Shown here: in pieces, positions 16,577 to 24,316 of the stretch
How the letters are laid out: each line of letters begins with the position of its first letter
Position numbering within the stretch: the first letter of the stretch is position 1
Assembly (NCBI RefSeq): GCF_052057775.1
Contig: NZ_CP195121.1
Coordinates: 2,407,234 to 2,471,233, forward strand
Direction of reading: 5' to 3'
Length of the DNA: 64,000 nt
Source: Methanococcoides sp052057775
GTDB lineage: Archaea; Halobacteriota; Methanosarcinia; Methanosarcinales; Methanosarcinaceae
Notes under the pieces: generated by a model
Databases searched by the model: none
What the model was told of the DNA's origin: nothing
What the model saw: only the letters and a program-made list of their open reading frames with translations
Position numbers and translations under genes: made by a program

Positions 16577-16614
16577 CTCCATGTCAATAGAGGTATAAGG
16601 CAATTTACATGGAG
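16577..16614. promoter_or_regulatory. Downstream dyad operator of the MtmB-family operon
   Basis: Arms CTCCATGT (16577-16584) and ACATGGAG (16607-16614) form a perfect 8-bp inverted repeat. The core CCATGTCAAT and the ATTTACATGG half repeat the first dyad. The centres of the two dyads are about 53 bp apart, or five helical turns. Confidence 0.6.
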
Positions 16615-16663
16615 ATTCCCTGAAAACAAAAAACGATTGATGAAAAATGAAGGAGTCAATAAT

Positions 16664-18034
16664 ATGAACAACATATACAAGTACCTTAGATCAGCTACCA
16701 CCGGCGAAGAGAAGTCAGAAGAGAAACATGATATGGAAGTCTTCATGAAGTCACAGGAGCTGGCGGAAGAATTCGATATCAAATATGACGGGGAAAGTAT
16801 TGTTCCAACTGACACGAGCCTTGCAGACTCCGTATTTGAAGCTGCGGTCCTGCTATTGACATCTGTTGGGATCTACTGTACTGACACAAAGAGAACGATA
16901 CAGATCGAAGAGGAGGACATTGAAAGATCCCTGAATACTTCAGAGATGCTTGAGATCGGAAGGAAGAAAGAAAAGGTCACTGTCCCATTCAGGTACATAA
17001 TGGACTCCGAACCTCCGGTAATAATTGGAGGACCAATGGGAGGCACTGTTTCTGAGGAGAACTTCCTGAAGCTCCACGTGAGCTCGGCCATGGAACCTAT
17101 CGTACAGGGCCTGTATGCAGGCGCCCTGGAAAAGATGGGAGGAAAAGCCATACGCGGTAAGACACCTTTTGAGATGCTCGCAGCCCTAAAGGAGGCAAGG
17201 GAGGAGAGACTTGCAACAAAGCTTGCAGGTCGTGAAGGCCTTGCTTTGATGGGACCGGGCACACCGACCATCTCACCCGCATATATGCTCGTCTCTTCCG
17301 AAGAACTCTACTCCAGTGCAGATGTCCAGGAGGTCTATCAGCTGGACGAGCTTAAGACCGATTATGAAACATTCTACAAATCCATATTCCATCTTGAGCA
17401 CGGAAACCACTTCCTGAGTGGCCAGTGCCCTGTTTTCGGAGGAACAGGCATCGGAACCCCTGAAGGACTAGCCATCGTCGATGTTGCAGAGACCATACAG
17501 TCAAAGGTGCTCACAGGTGCCAGCCTGCACGTTTCCGGTGCGGTCCATGTGAACACGAACTCATCTTCAACAAAAGAGATCATGTGGGGTTCTAACCTGT
17601 CATCCCTTGCCATTTCACGCAACATGCATCACTACACTGCGAGATATTACTGGAACATTGCTGGTTGCTGTACCGACATGATGTTCTATGAGACAGCCGC
17701 ACAGGCCATTGGAGACACCGTTTGTGGAAGGGATATGCTTATAGGACCCGTAGGTGCCCGTGGAGCAGGTGCAGACCACTCAACAGGACTTGAGTCAAGG
17801 TTCATGGGCGAAGTTGCACACATGGCAACCGGCCTGTCACTTCTTGAAGCAGATGAAGCCGCCCGAAACATCTACAGGAAATATGAGAACCTGCTGGTAC
17901 ATGCTCCTGAAGGTAAACCATTCAACGAATGCTATAAAGTGAGATCAGAATATGAAATGAACCCGACTGACGAATATCTTCAGATTTACAGGGATGTATC
18001 TGCAGAAGTAAGCAAGTACTGTGGCATCGAGTGA
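16664..18034 (+). CDS. Monomethylamine methyltransferase (MtmB) family protein lacking pyrrolysine
   Basis: A 456-residue TIM-barrel methyltransferase clearly related to MtmB, which moves a methyl group from monomethylamine to a corrinoid protein. Recognisable shared segments include VGIYCTDTKR near the start, IIGGPMGGTVSE, FEMLAALKEAREERLATKLAGRE split across the middle, PVFGGTGIG, and CTDMMFYETAAQ. MtmB has a UAG-coded pyrrolysine in a GVxGPET context near residue 202. Here the aligned stretch reads ALMGPGTP, and the residue is Met196, codon ATG 17249-17251. The start at ATG 16664 has AGGAG eight bases upstream; ATG 16637 lacks one. The substrate is unknown. The orc1 gene overlaps or abuts its end. 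Confidence 0.85.
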   Translation: MNNIYKYLRSATTGEEKSEEKHDMEVFMKSQELAEEFDIKYDGESIVPTDTSLADSVFEAAVLLLTSVGIYCTDTKRTIQIEEEDIERSLNTSEMLEIGRKKEKVTVPFRYIMDSEPPVIIGGPMGGTVSEENFLKLHVSSAMEPIVQGLYAGALEKMGGKAIRGKTPFEMLAALKEAREERLATKLAGREGLALMGPGTPTISPAYMLVSSEELYSSADVQEVYQLDELKTDYETFYKSIFHLEHGNHFLSGQCPVFGGTGIGTPEGLAIVDVAETIQSKVLTGASLHVSGAVHVNTNSSSTKEIMWGSNLSSLAISRNMHHYTARYYWNIAGCCTDMMFYETAAQAIGDTVCGRDMLIGPVGARGAGADHSTGLESRFMGEVAHMATGLSLLEADEAARNIYRKYENLLVHAPEGKPFNECYKVRSEYEMNPTDEYLQIYRDVSAEVSKYCGIE

Positions 18035-18048
18035 GTTGCGGGATCAAC

Positions 18049-19230
18049 ATGAATGATATATTTGGAACAGATGGGATCCAGATATTCAGGAATAGGGCAG
18101 CACTTTCCCCAAGGTATCTTCCGGACAGGCTTGTTGGTAGAGAAAAGCAGGTAACAGAACTTGCTTCACTGATGAGGCCTGTCCTCCACCACGGGGAACC
18201 TGCAAATGTACTGATATCCGGAATTAAAGGGACAGGTAAGACAACTATTGTTAAATTTGTCCTGAAACAGCTGAGTGCGAATATTGAGATAAATGGTCTT
18301 AACGTTGTTCCGGTCTTCATCAACTGCCGGAAGATCAGCACGACCAGCAAGATCATACTTGAGATACTGAACAAAGTATCACCCGAAACGGAAGTTCCAA
18401 GAACGGGACTCTCAATGGGTAAATATTACAGAGCACTATGGAGATCGCTGAACGAGAAGAGAACCACAATAATTGTGGTATTTGATGAGATCGAAGCTCT
18501 GAAAGACAAAAATATACTCTATGAGCTAAACCATGCCGGAGAGAATATGAGCATCGAAGAAGACATATTCATAGGCATCATTGGAATTAGTGATGACATA
18601 TTCTTTTACCCTAAGGCCGAGAATACTGTTCTTTCGGCACTCCAGTACAGGAACATAGTATTTCCACCATACAGCAAGAAAGAGGTTGAGCAGATACTTA
18701 ATGACCGCTGTAAAATCGCGTTTGTGGAAGATGTTGTGGAAGGGGGAGTAGTACCACTATGTGCAGAGCTATCGGGGGCTGAACATGATTGCGGAAGAGC
18801 TTTGACCTTGCTGGAAATAGCTGGCGATATTACAGATATCTCGAATGAGGAAAAAATAACTGAAAAACATGTCCTGCTCGCAAATGAAGAGATGGGAGAA
18901 AAAGAGCTATTAACCTCACTGGAAAACCTGCCGATCAATTCAAAGCTGGTCCTGCTCAGCATCATCAGGCTTAGCGGGGAGCTGAACGATAAGGTCACGA
19001 CAGGCCAGATAGAGATGCTCTACAGGAAGTTCTGTGAGCAGGTAGGTACAAACCCTCTTGGACGCACCAGCGTCTCTGGGATCGTCTCTGAGTTCGATAT
19101 GATGGGAATTATTTCAGCACCTGTTCGAAGCAGGGGGAGATATGGCAAGACACGACTCATATCGATCAGGAAGAACCCAAAGAAGATGGAAGACATACTT
19201 TACAGAGACTACAGACTTAAGGAACTGTAA
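18049..19230 (+). CDS. Orc1/Cdc6-type replication initiator ATPase
   Basis: A 393-residue AAA+ protein of the archaeal Orc1/Cdc6 family that binds origin repeats and loads MCM. It has the N-terminal LPDRLVGREKQ segment, Walker A SGIKGTGKTT (about residue 59), Walker B VVFDEIEAL, sensor-1-like IGIIGISDD, and a C-terminal winged-helix region from about residue 290. The preceding stop overlaps a possible GTG start at 18031, but ATG 18049 has GGGAT five bases upstream and is preferred. It follows the MtmB-family gene almost without gap, an unusual place for an initiator. No array of origin repeats is visible next to it. Confidence 0.88.
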   Translation: MNDIFGTDGIQIFRNRAALSPRYLPDRLVGREKQVTELASLMRPVLHHGEPANVLISGIKGTGKTTIVKFVLKQLSANIEINGLNVVPVFINCRKISTTSKIILEILNKVSPETEVPRTGLSMGKYYRALWRSLNEKRTTIIVVFDEIEALKDKNILYELNHAGENMSIEEDIFIGIIGISDDIFFYPKAENTVLSALQYRNIVFPPYSKKEVEQILNDRCKIAFVEDVVEGGVVPLCAELSGAEHDCGRALTLLEIAGDITDISNEEKITEKHVLLANEEMGEKELLTSLENLPINSKLVLLSIIRLSGELNDKVTTGQIEMLYRKFCEQVGTNPLGRTSVSGIVSEFDMMGIISAPVRSRGRYGKTRLISIRKNPKKMEDILYRDYRLKEL

Positions 19231-19261
19231 TCTGAACATAACTTAACTAATGGAGATCAAC

Positions 19262-21190
19262 ATGAAGCTAAACCTTGGAATTGATGCAGGTGGGACCTAT
19301 ACGGATGCGGTCATAGTCAGAAGTCCTGATGATTTAATAATCGCATCTTGTAAAGCTCTTACAACTTATCCCAACCCACTGGAAGGCATCAGGGAAGCGC
19401 TCGACGGGATCGACCTGGAGATACTCTCACAGATAGATGTCGTGTCAGTATCCACCACCCTGTCGACCAACACGATCCTGGAAGGCACAGGGTTCCCCGT
19501 AGGACTCGTCCTTGTAGGAGATTATTTTATCAGTGCCGAACTCCCCACCGAACATTTCATACAGGTCAGAGGAGGCCATGACCACAAAGGTGGTGAAGCA
19601 GAACCTCTGGACGAAAATGCAGTAAGGGAATTTGCCCAACGTGCAAAGGAAAATGTCTCGGCTTTTGCTGTATCATCCTATTTCAGTATAAGGAATCCTG
19701 AACATGAACTTAGAGTCAAGGAGATCATCAGGAACATAACAGGAATGCCGGTGGTATGCGCACATGAGCTATCACAGGACCTGGGAGCATTTGAAAGGGC
19801 TGTAACAGCATTCTTCAACGCCCAGTTGCTACCTATAACCGAGAAGTTCATGACCAGTGTGGAATCAGAGATAAGGAATCGTGGTATGGAATCAAAGATA
19901 TTCATGCTCAAATGCGATGGATCAGTAGTTGGCATCAAGAGCGCACTGGAAAAGCCCATTGAATCTATATTCTCAGGACCTGCAGGCAGTCTTATAGGTG
20001 CTTCCTTCCTATCAAAGAGAAACAGTTGTGCAGTAATTGATGTTGGTGGAACAAGTACTGACGTGTCAGTCATAACAGATGGTGTTCCCGAAATGAGTGA
20101 ATCTGGTGCTGTTGTAGGCGGATGGAAGACAAGAGTAAAGGCCATAAGAATGGAAACTTCAGCTTTGGGAGGAGATAGTGATATCTGGGTCGCTTCAGGA
20201 AAGGTCAATTTCGGGCCACGAAGAGTTATACCATTATGCAGAGCAGCAGCGCAGTTCCCAAAGTTCATTGAGCAGCTTGCAGCTAATCCAATGCCTTCCA
20301 AAGCACTACTAGGAAGGAATTTCCAGCCTACAAAGTTCTACATAAGGACAGGCTATGAGCCTCTCGAGCTTACAGATCTGGAAACAGAGATCCTCAATGC
20401 CATTCCTGCTGAGCCAACCTCCCTCAAGGAGATACGTTCGCGTATCAATAAATACCCGGCATCAAAACACCTGGACACACTCATGCAGAAGAGGCTGATA
20501 CAACCCATCAGTTTCACACCTACGGATGCCCTGCATGTGCTTGGAGACTATACGGAATACAATGCTGAGGCTTCACGCGCAGGTGCACAGCTTCTGGCCC
20601 CACTATACAAGATGGAAGCAAAGGAATTCGCATATTACGTAAAGAGAGAGTTTGCCAAGAACATGGCAGCAGACCTTGTATCATTCTTCCTCGAGAAGAT
20701 ATCAAGAGAGGAGATACGTAATATATTCGATGCAGAGTCGCCGATCCAGTTCAAAGTGCATGTACCCGTGGTGCTGATCGGCGGTCCTGTGGTAGCTTAT
20801 CTTGAAGAGATGAAGACACTGATCGATGCAGAGATAATCTTACCGGAATTCGCAAATGTGGGAAATGCTGCAGGAGCTTTGGCTGCAAAAGGTATCAGGA
20901 GAGTCGAGATCTTGATACGACCGGCATCCATGGGAGCACCGGAATGGGAGTTCTATGTTTATTCCGAAAAAGGAAGAAAGAACTTCTACGAATATGAAGA
21001 TGCAGTGGAATATGCGATCAGTATTGGCAAGGATACCATCTATGAATACATGAAAGAAGCAGATCTTGATCCGGATTCGGTCAAGATAGACATAAAAAAG
21101 GATGAAGTGCTTCTTGAAGGGCATGATACATTGGTGGAAACAAAGATCGTTGTTCTGGGTGTTGCTGAACACATTGAAGAAGACGAATAA
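19262..21190 (+). CDS. Hydantoinase/oxoprolinase (HyuA) family protein
   Basis: A 642-residue member of the ATP-dependent hydantoinase A/5-oxoprolinase family with an actin-like fold. N-terminal GIDAGGTYTDAV, the second phosphate motif DVGGTSTDVSV at about residue 262, and the adenosine-loop-like VLIGGPVVAYLEEM near residue 505 are present. The region between about 370 and 440 looks like an inserted winged-helix segment. No HyuB partner gene is adjacent. ATG 19262 has GGAG six bases upstream; the earlier in-frame ATG 19250 does not. It lies 31 bp after orc1 and probably shares its transcript. The reaction is unknown. Confidence 0.82.
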   Translation: MKLNLGIDAGGTYTDAVIVRSPDDLIIASCKALTTYPNPLEGIREALDGIDLEILSQIDVVSVSTTLSTNTILEGTGFPVGLVLVGDYFISAELPTEHFIQVRGGHDHKGGEAEPLDENAVREFAQRAKENVSAFAVSSYFSIRNPEHELRVKEIIRNITGMPVVCAHELSQDLGAFERAVTAFFNAQLLPITEKFMTSVESEIRNRGMESKIFMLKCDGSVVGIKSALEKPIESIFSGPAGSLIGASFLSKRNSCAVIDVGGTSTDVSVITDGVPEMSESGAVVGGWKTRVKAIRMETSALGGDSDIWVASGKVNFGPRRVIPLCRAAAQFPKFIEQLAANPMPSKALLGRNFQPTKFYIRTGYEPLELTDLETEILNAIPAEPTSLKEIRSRINKYPASKHLDTLMQKRLIQPISFTPTDALHVLGDYTEYNAEASRAGAQLLAPLYKMEAKEFAYYVKREFAKNMAADLVSFFLEKISREEIRNIFDAESPIQFKVHVPVVLIGGPVVAYLEEMKTLIDAEIILPEFANVGNAAGALAAKGIRRVEILIRPASMGAPEWEFYVYSEKGRKNFYEYEDAVEYAISIGKDTIYEYMKEADLDPDSVKIDIKKDEVLLEGHDTLVETKIVVLGVAEHIEEDE

Positions 21191-21210
21191 GAAATAATAA
21201 AATAACGACC

Positions 21211-21240
21211 AGAGAGATGATTTACATCCTCTTTCTTTTT
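21211..21240 (+). terminator. Probable terminator after the HyuA-family gene
   Basis: A short imperfect hairpin (GATG/CATC core extended by AGAG/CTCT) is followed by CTTTCTTTTT, 20 nt past the stop codon. It would end the MtmB-orc1-hyuA transcript before the opposing tRNA genes. Confidence 0.55.
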
Positions 21241-21338
21241 CTAGATCTTCATTACTACTAGTAGCGTAATAAGAGTAGTGAGAATAGTTATTCAGCAAAA
21301 ATGCTGGAATGTGATAATTAGATAATAAAATAAGAAGA

Positions 21339-21426
21339 TGGTGCGGGAGGTGTGATTCGAACACACGAACTCCTACGAGACTAGGCCCTCAACCTAGCGC
21401 CTTTGGCCTGGCTGGGCAACCCCCGC
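21339..21426 (-). tRNA. tRNA-Leu (anticodon GAG), copy 1
   Basis: An 88-nt class II tRNA on the minus strand. The acceptor stem is GCGGGGG/CTCCCGC, the anticodon stem CTAGG/CCTAG has loop TTGAGGG (anticodon GAG), the variable arm is long, the T arm is GTGTG-TTCGAAT-CACAC, the discriminator is A, and CCA is encoded (21339-21341). It is the last of three identical copies in transcription order. Confidence 0.95.
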
Positions 21427-21506
21427 AATGTGGATGTTGTTTTTATCGAATTATCGTCCTGAAAGAGCTCAGGAACGTCCTGTTTCGGAATTGACCGAAA
21501 GTGGTG

Positions 21507-21594
21507 TGGTGCGGGAGGTGTGATTCGAACACACGAACTCCTACGAGACTAGGCCCTCAACCTAGCGCCTTTGGCCTGGCTGGGCAACCCCCGC
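21507..21594 (-). tRNA. tRNA-Leu (anticodon GAG), copy 2
   Basis: Identical in sequence to the copies at 21339 and 21675, with encoded CCA. The 80-nt spacers on its two sides are near copies of each other. Confidence 0.95.
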
Positions 21595-21674
21595 AATGTG
21601 GATGTTGTTTTTATTGAATTACCGTCCTGAAAGAGCTCAGGAACGTCCTGTTCCGGAATTAACCGAAAGTGGTG

Positions 21675-21762
21675 TGGTGCGGGAGGTGTGATTCGAACAC
21701 ACGAACTCCTACGAGACTAGGCCCTCAACCTAGCGCCTTTGGCCTGGCTGGGCAACCCCCGC
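21675..21762 (-). tRNA. tRNA-Leu (anticodon GAG), copy 3
   Basis: Identical to copies 1 and 2, with encoded CCA. It is the copy nearest to rpoD (stop at 21816) and has a different upstream flank. A tRNA-Leu downstream of rpoD is a common euryarchaeal arrangement, so this is probably the ancestral copy. Confidence 0.95.
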
Positions 21763-21815
21763 ACGCGGGATCTTCTGAAATTAAATAAAGTAAAAAGGAA
21801 ATTAGTATTTCCGAT

Positions 21816-22619
21816 TTACAGTGTTTCCAAGATGCTTTGCATCTCAGTGGCTTTTCCCTTAATCGTATTCACTGCATTTAAAATTAACTGTTGAGCAGTG
21901 TATGAACCATCAGATTCCATGGTAAAGATGAAAGATTTTTCATCTGCACGGACGGAAATGGCATTAATATCGCATGAATCCTGACATAATCTGCATAATG
22001 AGCACCTGAGGAGGTCCTCTTTGGACACTTCAGCAGACTCTTCGCCGAGCTGAATTATATTTCTTGGACATGCATTAACGCATATGCCGCACCTGTCGCA
22101 TCCCTCAATGGTGATAACAGGCATGTTCTTGTAGCCGCAGGCAACGCCTGCCTGCCACTTTGCATGCTTATTTCCATAGCCCATATGTGCAATTGCCTCA
22201 AGGACGACCTTCTGGCCCTTCCTGAGATCGATTATAGGAATGGTTTTGTCTGCTGGCTGCACGTTTGGATCAGATGATACGATATCACCTGAATGAACGA
22301 TCACCGGCTCATCATCAGCGGCTTCAGCGCTGAGTGTCAGAGAGACTGTACATGCCGGGCAACCTGTACCTTCACAGGTACATTTGTCCTGAGGCACGAA
22401 GTCCTCCAAACTGGATGTGAGGGGGATAAGACCCAACCTCAATGCCAGCTGTTCGTCATACAGAACAGAAGTATTGTTATAGATATTCACGTCATCGATC
22501 GCTAGCGTAGGTACATCTGCGAGCATTGCTCTGCGGACACCATTCGCAAAAGCTGCAGTAGTGTCGGATAAAATGAACTTCGCTGATCTATCGGATAACT
22601 CAAGTATATCTATTTCCAT
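21816..22619 (-). CDS. rpoD: RNA polymerase subunit D (Rpo3) with two Fe-S cluster motifs
   Basis: A 267-residue archaeal homologue of alpha/Rpb3 that pairs with subunit L to start polymerase assembly. The N-terminal dimerisation domain (FANGVRRAMLADVPT) is followed by a possible zinc site (CTCEGTGCPAC). A ferredoxin-like insert has two complete C-x2-C-x2-C-x3-C motifs (CDRCGICVNACP and CSLCRLCQDSC), as in Methanosarcina. It starts at ATG 22619, is last in the rps13-rps4-rps11-rpoD operon, and is followed by the tRNA-Leu array. The usual next genes (rpl18e, rpl13, rps9, rpoN) are not here. Confidence 0.95.
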   Translation of the reverse strand: MEIDILELSDRSAKFILSDTTAAFANGVRRAMLADVPTLAIDDVNIYNNTSVLYDEQLALRLGLIPLTSSLEDFVPQDKCTCEGTGCPACTVSLTLSAEAADDEPVIVHSGDIVSSDPNVQPADKTIPIIDLRKGQKVVLEAIAHMGYGNKHAKWQAGVACGYKNMPVITIEGCDRCGICVNACPRNIIQLGEESAEVSKEDLLRCSLCRLCQDSCDINAISVRADEKSFIFTMESDGSYTAQQLILNAVNTIKGKATEMQSILETL

Positions 22620-22642
22620 TGGAAAACCTCTGTTCTTTGTGA

Positions 22643-23023
22643 TTATACACGCCTTCCGCCTTTTGGACGAGTTCCATCATGTGGTACTGGTGTAACGTCT
22701 TCGATCCTTCCGATCCTGACACCTGCCCTTGCAAATGCCCTGATAGCAGCCTGTGCTCCTGGGCCAGGACTCCTCTGCTTGTTTCCTCCAGGTGCCCTTA
22801 CCCTGATGTGAACACCTTCGATACCCTTATCCTTAAGAATATCTGCAAGCTGGGTTGCCATCTGCATAGCAGTGTATGGAGAGCTTTCATCCCTTGCGGA
22901 CTTTACAACCATTCCACCAGAGGATTTTGCGATGGTCTCTGCACCAGTGAGGTCTGTCACGGTGATGATTGTGTTGTTAAATGAACATTTGATGTGTGCA
23001 ACACCCCAGATTCCGTTTGCCAT
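22643..23023 (-). CDS. rps11: Ribosomal protein uS11
   Basis: A 126-residue small-subunit platform protein lining the mRNA exit. Conserved segments include IKCSFNNTIITVTDLTGAET and the C-terminal VTPVPHDGTRPKGGRRV. Length is typical for archaea. It starts at ATG 23023, 14 nt after rps4, within the rps13-rpoD operon. Confidence 0.97.
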   Translation of the reverse strand: MANGIWGVAHIKCSFNNTIITVTDLTGAETIAKSSGGMVVKSARDESSPYTAMQMATQLADILKDKGIEGVHIRVRAPGGNKQRSPGPGAQAAIRAFARAGVRIGRIEDVTPVPHDGTRPKGGRRV

Positions 23024-23037
23024 ATTTTACTCCTCCT

Positions 23038-23592
23038 TTATTCCTCTACGAGTGATGATGCGATCTGTGCAGGTCTTTCTGGATGGGATTCCTTGGAAAT
23101 AGGAGACTTGCCATAGTAGTCGATCGCCATTTCCTGCTCCTTTGTGACCATCATACCAGGAACTGTTACCCTCTTTCCATCAATAGCGATGTGACCGTGG
23201 GTAATGAACTGCCTTGCCTGACGTGGAGTGCGGGCAAGTCCAAGCCTGTGAACCTGTGTCTGAAGCCTGCGCTCCAGGATTGTCTCGGTCTGGAGACCAA
23301 GGATGTCATCAATGTTGGAATCGGATTTCAGAATTGAGTACCTGATCAGTTTTGCAAGGATCTGGTCTGCTTCTGTCTTTGCGTGGCCTGCAAGTTCGGA
23401 CTCTGCGGACTCTGCAAGGAGGCGCCTTGCATCTGCCCTGAATCTTCTCAGTACACTGACTGACTTCCAGAGTTCCCTCTTGTTACGGAGACCATACTTC
23501 TTAATGAGCTCAACCTCAGTTGCCATCCTGGCAGCCTGCCAGGGGTGCTTTGGTGTATCATAAGATTTTGTTCTTTTACCAGGATATACCAT
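23038..23592 (-). CDS. rps4: Ribosomal protein uS4
   Basis: A 184-residue primary 16S rRNA binder. Its S4 RNA-binding domain is near the C-terminus (LARTPRQARQFITHGHIAI). The N-terminus has KRTKSYDTPKHPWQAARM, typical of archaeal S4, and there is no zinc-binding cysteine cluster. It starts at ATG 23592, 12 nt after rps13. In bacteria S4 represses its own operon through a leader structure; the leader hairpins noted upstream of rps13 are a possible counterpart but unproven. Confidence 0.97.
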   Translation of the reverse strand: MVYPGKRTKSYDTPKHPWQAARMATEVELIKKYGLRNKRELWKSVSVLRRFRADARRLLAESAESELAGHAKTEADQILAKLIRYSILKSDSNIDDILGLQTETILERRLQTQVHRLGLARTPRQARQFITHGHIAIDGKRVTVPGMMVTKEQEMAIDYYGKSPISKESHPERPAQIASSLVEE

Positions 23593-23604
23593 ATTGCATC
23601 ACCT

Positions 23605-24051
23605 TCATTTCTTCTTCCTTACACCAATAGTGCTACCACGTCTGCCGGTGGACTTGGTCCTCTGTCCTCTGACCTTAAGGCCTCTCTCATGTCTGAGACC
23701 ACGATATGCACGTGATTTCTTGAGGTCGTTCAGATCTTCCTTCAGGGTCAATATGATGTCCTGACCGAGAAGGTGCTTGTCTTCACCTGTTGCCGGGTCG
23801 CGCTGCCTGTTGAGCATCCATACAGGAAGGTTCTGCTCGAACTGTGAGATCGCGGAATCGAGTTTTGAGATATCCTCATCAGGGAGGTAACCGATCACTG
23901 CATCCGGATCTATACCAGTGCTGTCTACTATAACACGAGAGGTTCTTAATCCGATACCACGAATACCGGTCAATGCATACTTTACCCGCTGGCTTCCCTG
24001 CAGGTCAGTATTCATGATACGAACCAGATGTCTAATTTCTTCGTCTGCCAT
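23605..24051 (-). CDS. rps13: Ribosomal protein uS13
   Basis: A 148-residue small-subunit head protein that contacts the large subunit and the P-site tRNA. The helix-two-turn-helix segment (LTGIRGIGLRTSRVIVD) is near the N-terminus, and the C-terminal basic tail (RGLRHERGLKVRGQRTKST) contacts tRNA. It is the first gene of the rps13-rps4-rps11-rpoD operon, starting at ATG 24051 with AAGGAGG about 6 bp upstream, just after two leader hairpins. Confidence 0.97.
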   Translation of the reverse strand: MADEEIRHLVRIMNTDLQGSQRVKYALTGIRGIGLRTSRVIVDSTGIDPDAVIGYLPDEDISKLDSAISQFEQNLPVWMLNRQRDPATGEDKHLLGQDIILTLKEDLNDLKKSRAYRGLRHERGLKVRGQRTKSTGRRGSTIGVRKKK

Positions 24052-24067
24052 ATAATATCCTCCTTAA

Positions 24068-24110
24068 GGGCGAATCAACACCCCGTAGCCTCGGAACACA
24101 TAAGTTCCGA
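24068..24110 (-). promoter_or_regulatory. Two leader hairpins before rps13
   Basis: In the minus-strand RNA a perfect 7-bp hairpin TCGGAAC/GTTCCGA (24091-24110, 6-nt loop) is followed by GGGTG/CGCCC (24068-24083), which ends 2-5 nt before the ribosome binding site AAGGAGG of rps13. The location suggests control of translation, but no protein ligand is known from the sequence. The remainder of the spacer up to 24316 shows no gene. Confidence 0.5.
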
Positions 24111-24316
24111 CACAGCCATGTGGCTTTCTAAATTTTTTATAAATTCAAAAGCGACTTCGCTGAATATGCGATTTCTGGTATATAACCCTATTTATTACAA
24201 TTCTTTGGCATGTTCAGTAAGAACATCCCATAGGGCCCATAACAGAATATACCATCAAACAACTATCTTATATATATTCATGTCGAACCCAAATTTAACC
24301 GGATACATAGCAAAGT

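Larger units (their letters stand above)
21339..21762. repeat. Tandem 168-bp repeat carrying three tRNA-Leu genes
   Basis: The tRNA genes start exactly 168 bp apart. The two 80-bp spacers (21427-21506, 21595-21674) differ at only four positions that I can see. Each spacer contains a TCCTGA/TCAGGA hairpin and a TTTCGG/CCGAAA hairpin; in the second spacer the substitution keeps pairing as a wobble only in the minus-strand RNA. Confidence 0.9.

Noticed and set aside
21241..21300. Short CTACTAGTAG-type palindromes after the HyuA-family gene
   Set aside because: Low-complexity AT-rich sequence with no consistent spacing or second copy.
21339..21762. Regular repeats considered as a CRISPR array
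   Set aside because: The repeat is a tRNA gene with near-identical spacers, unlike CRISPR where repeats are short and spacers differ.
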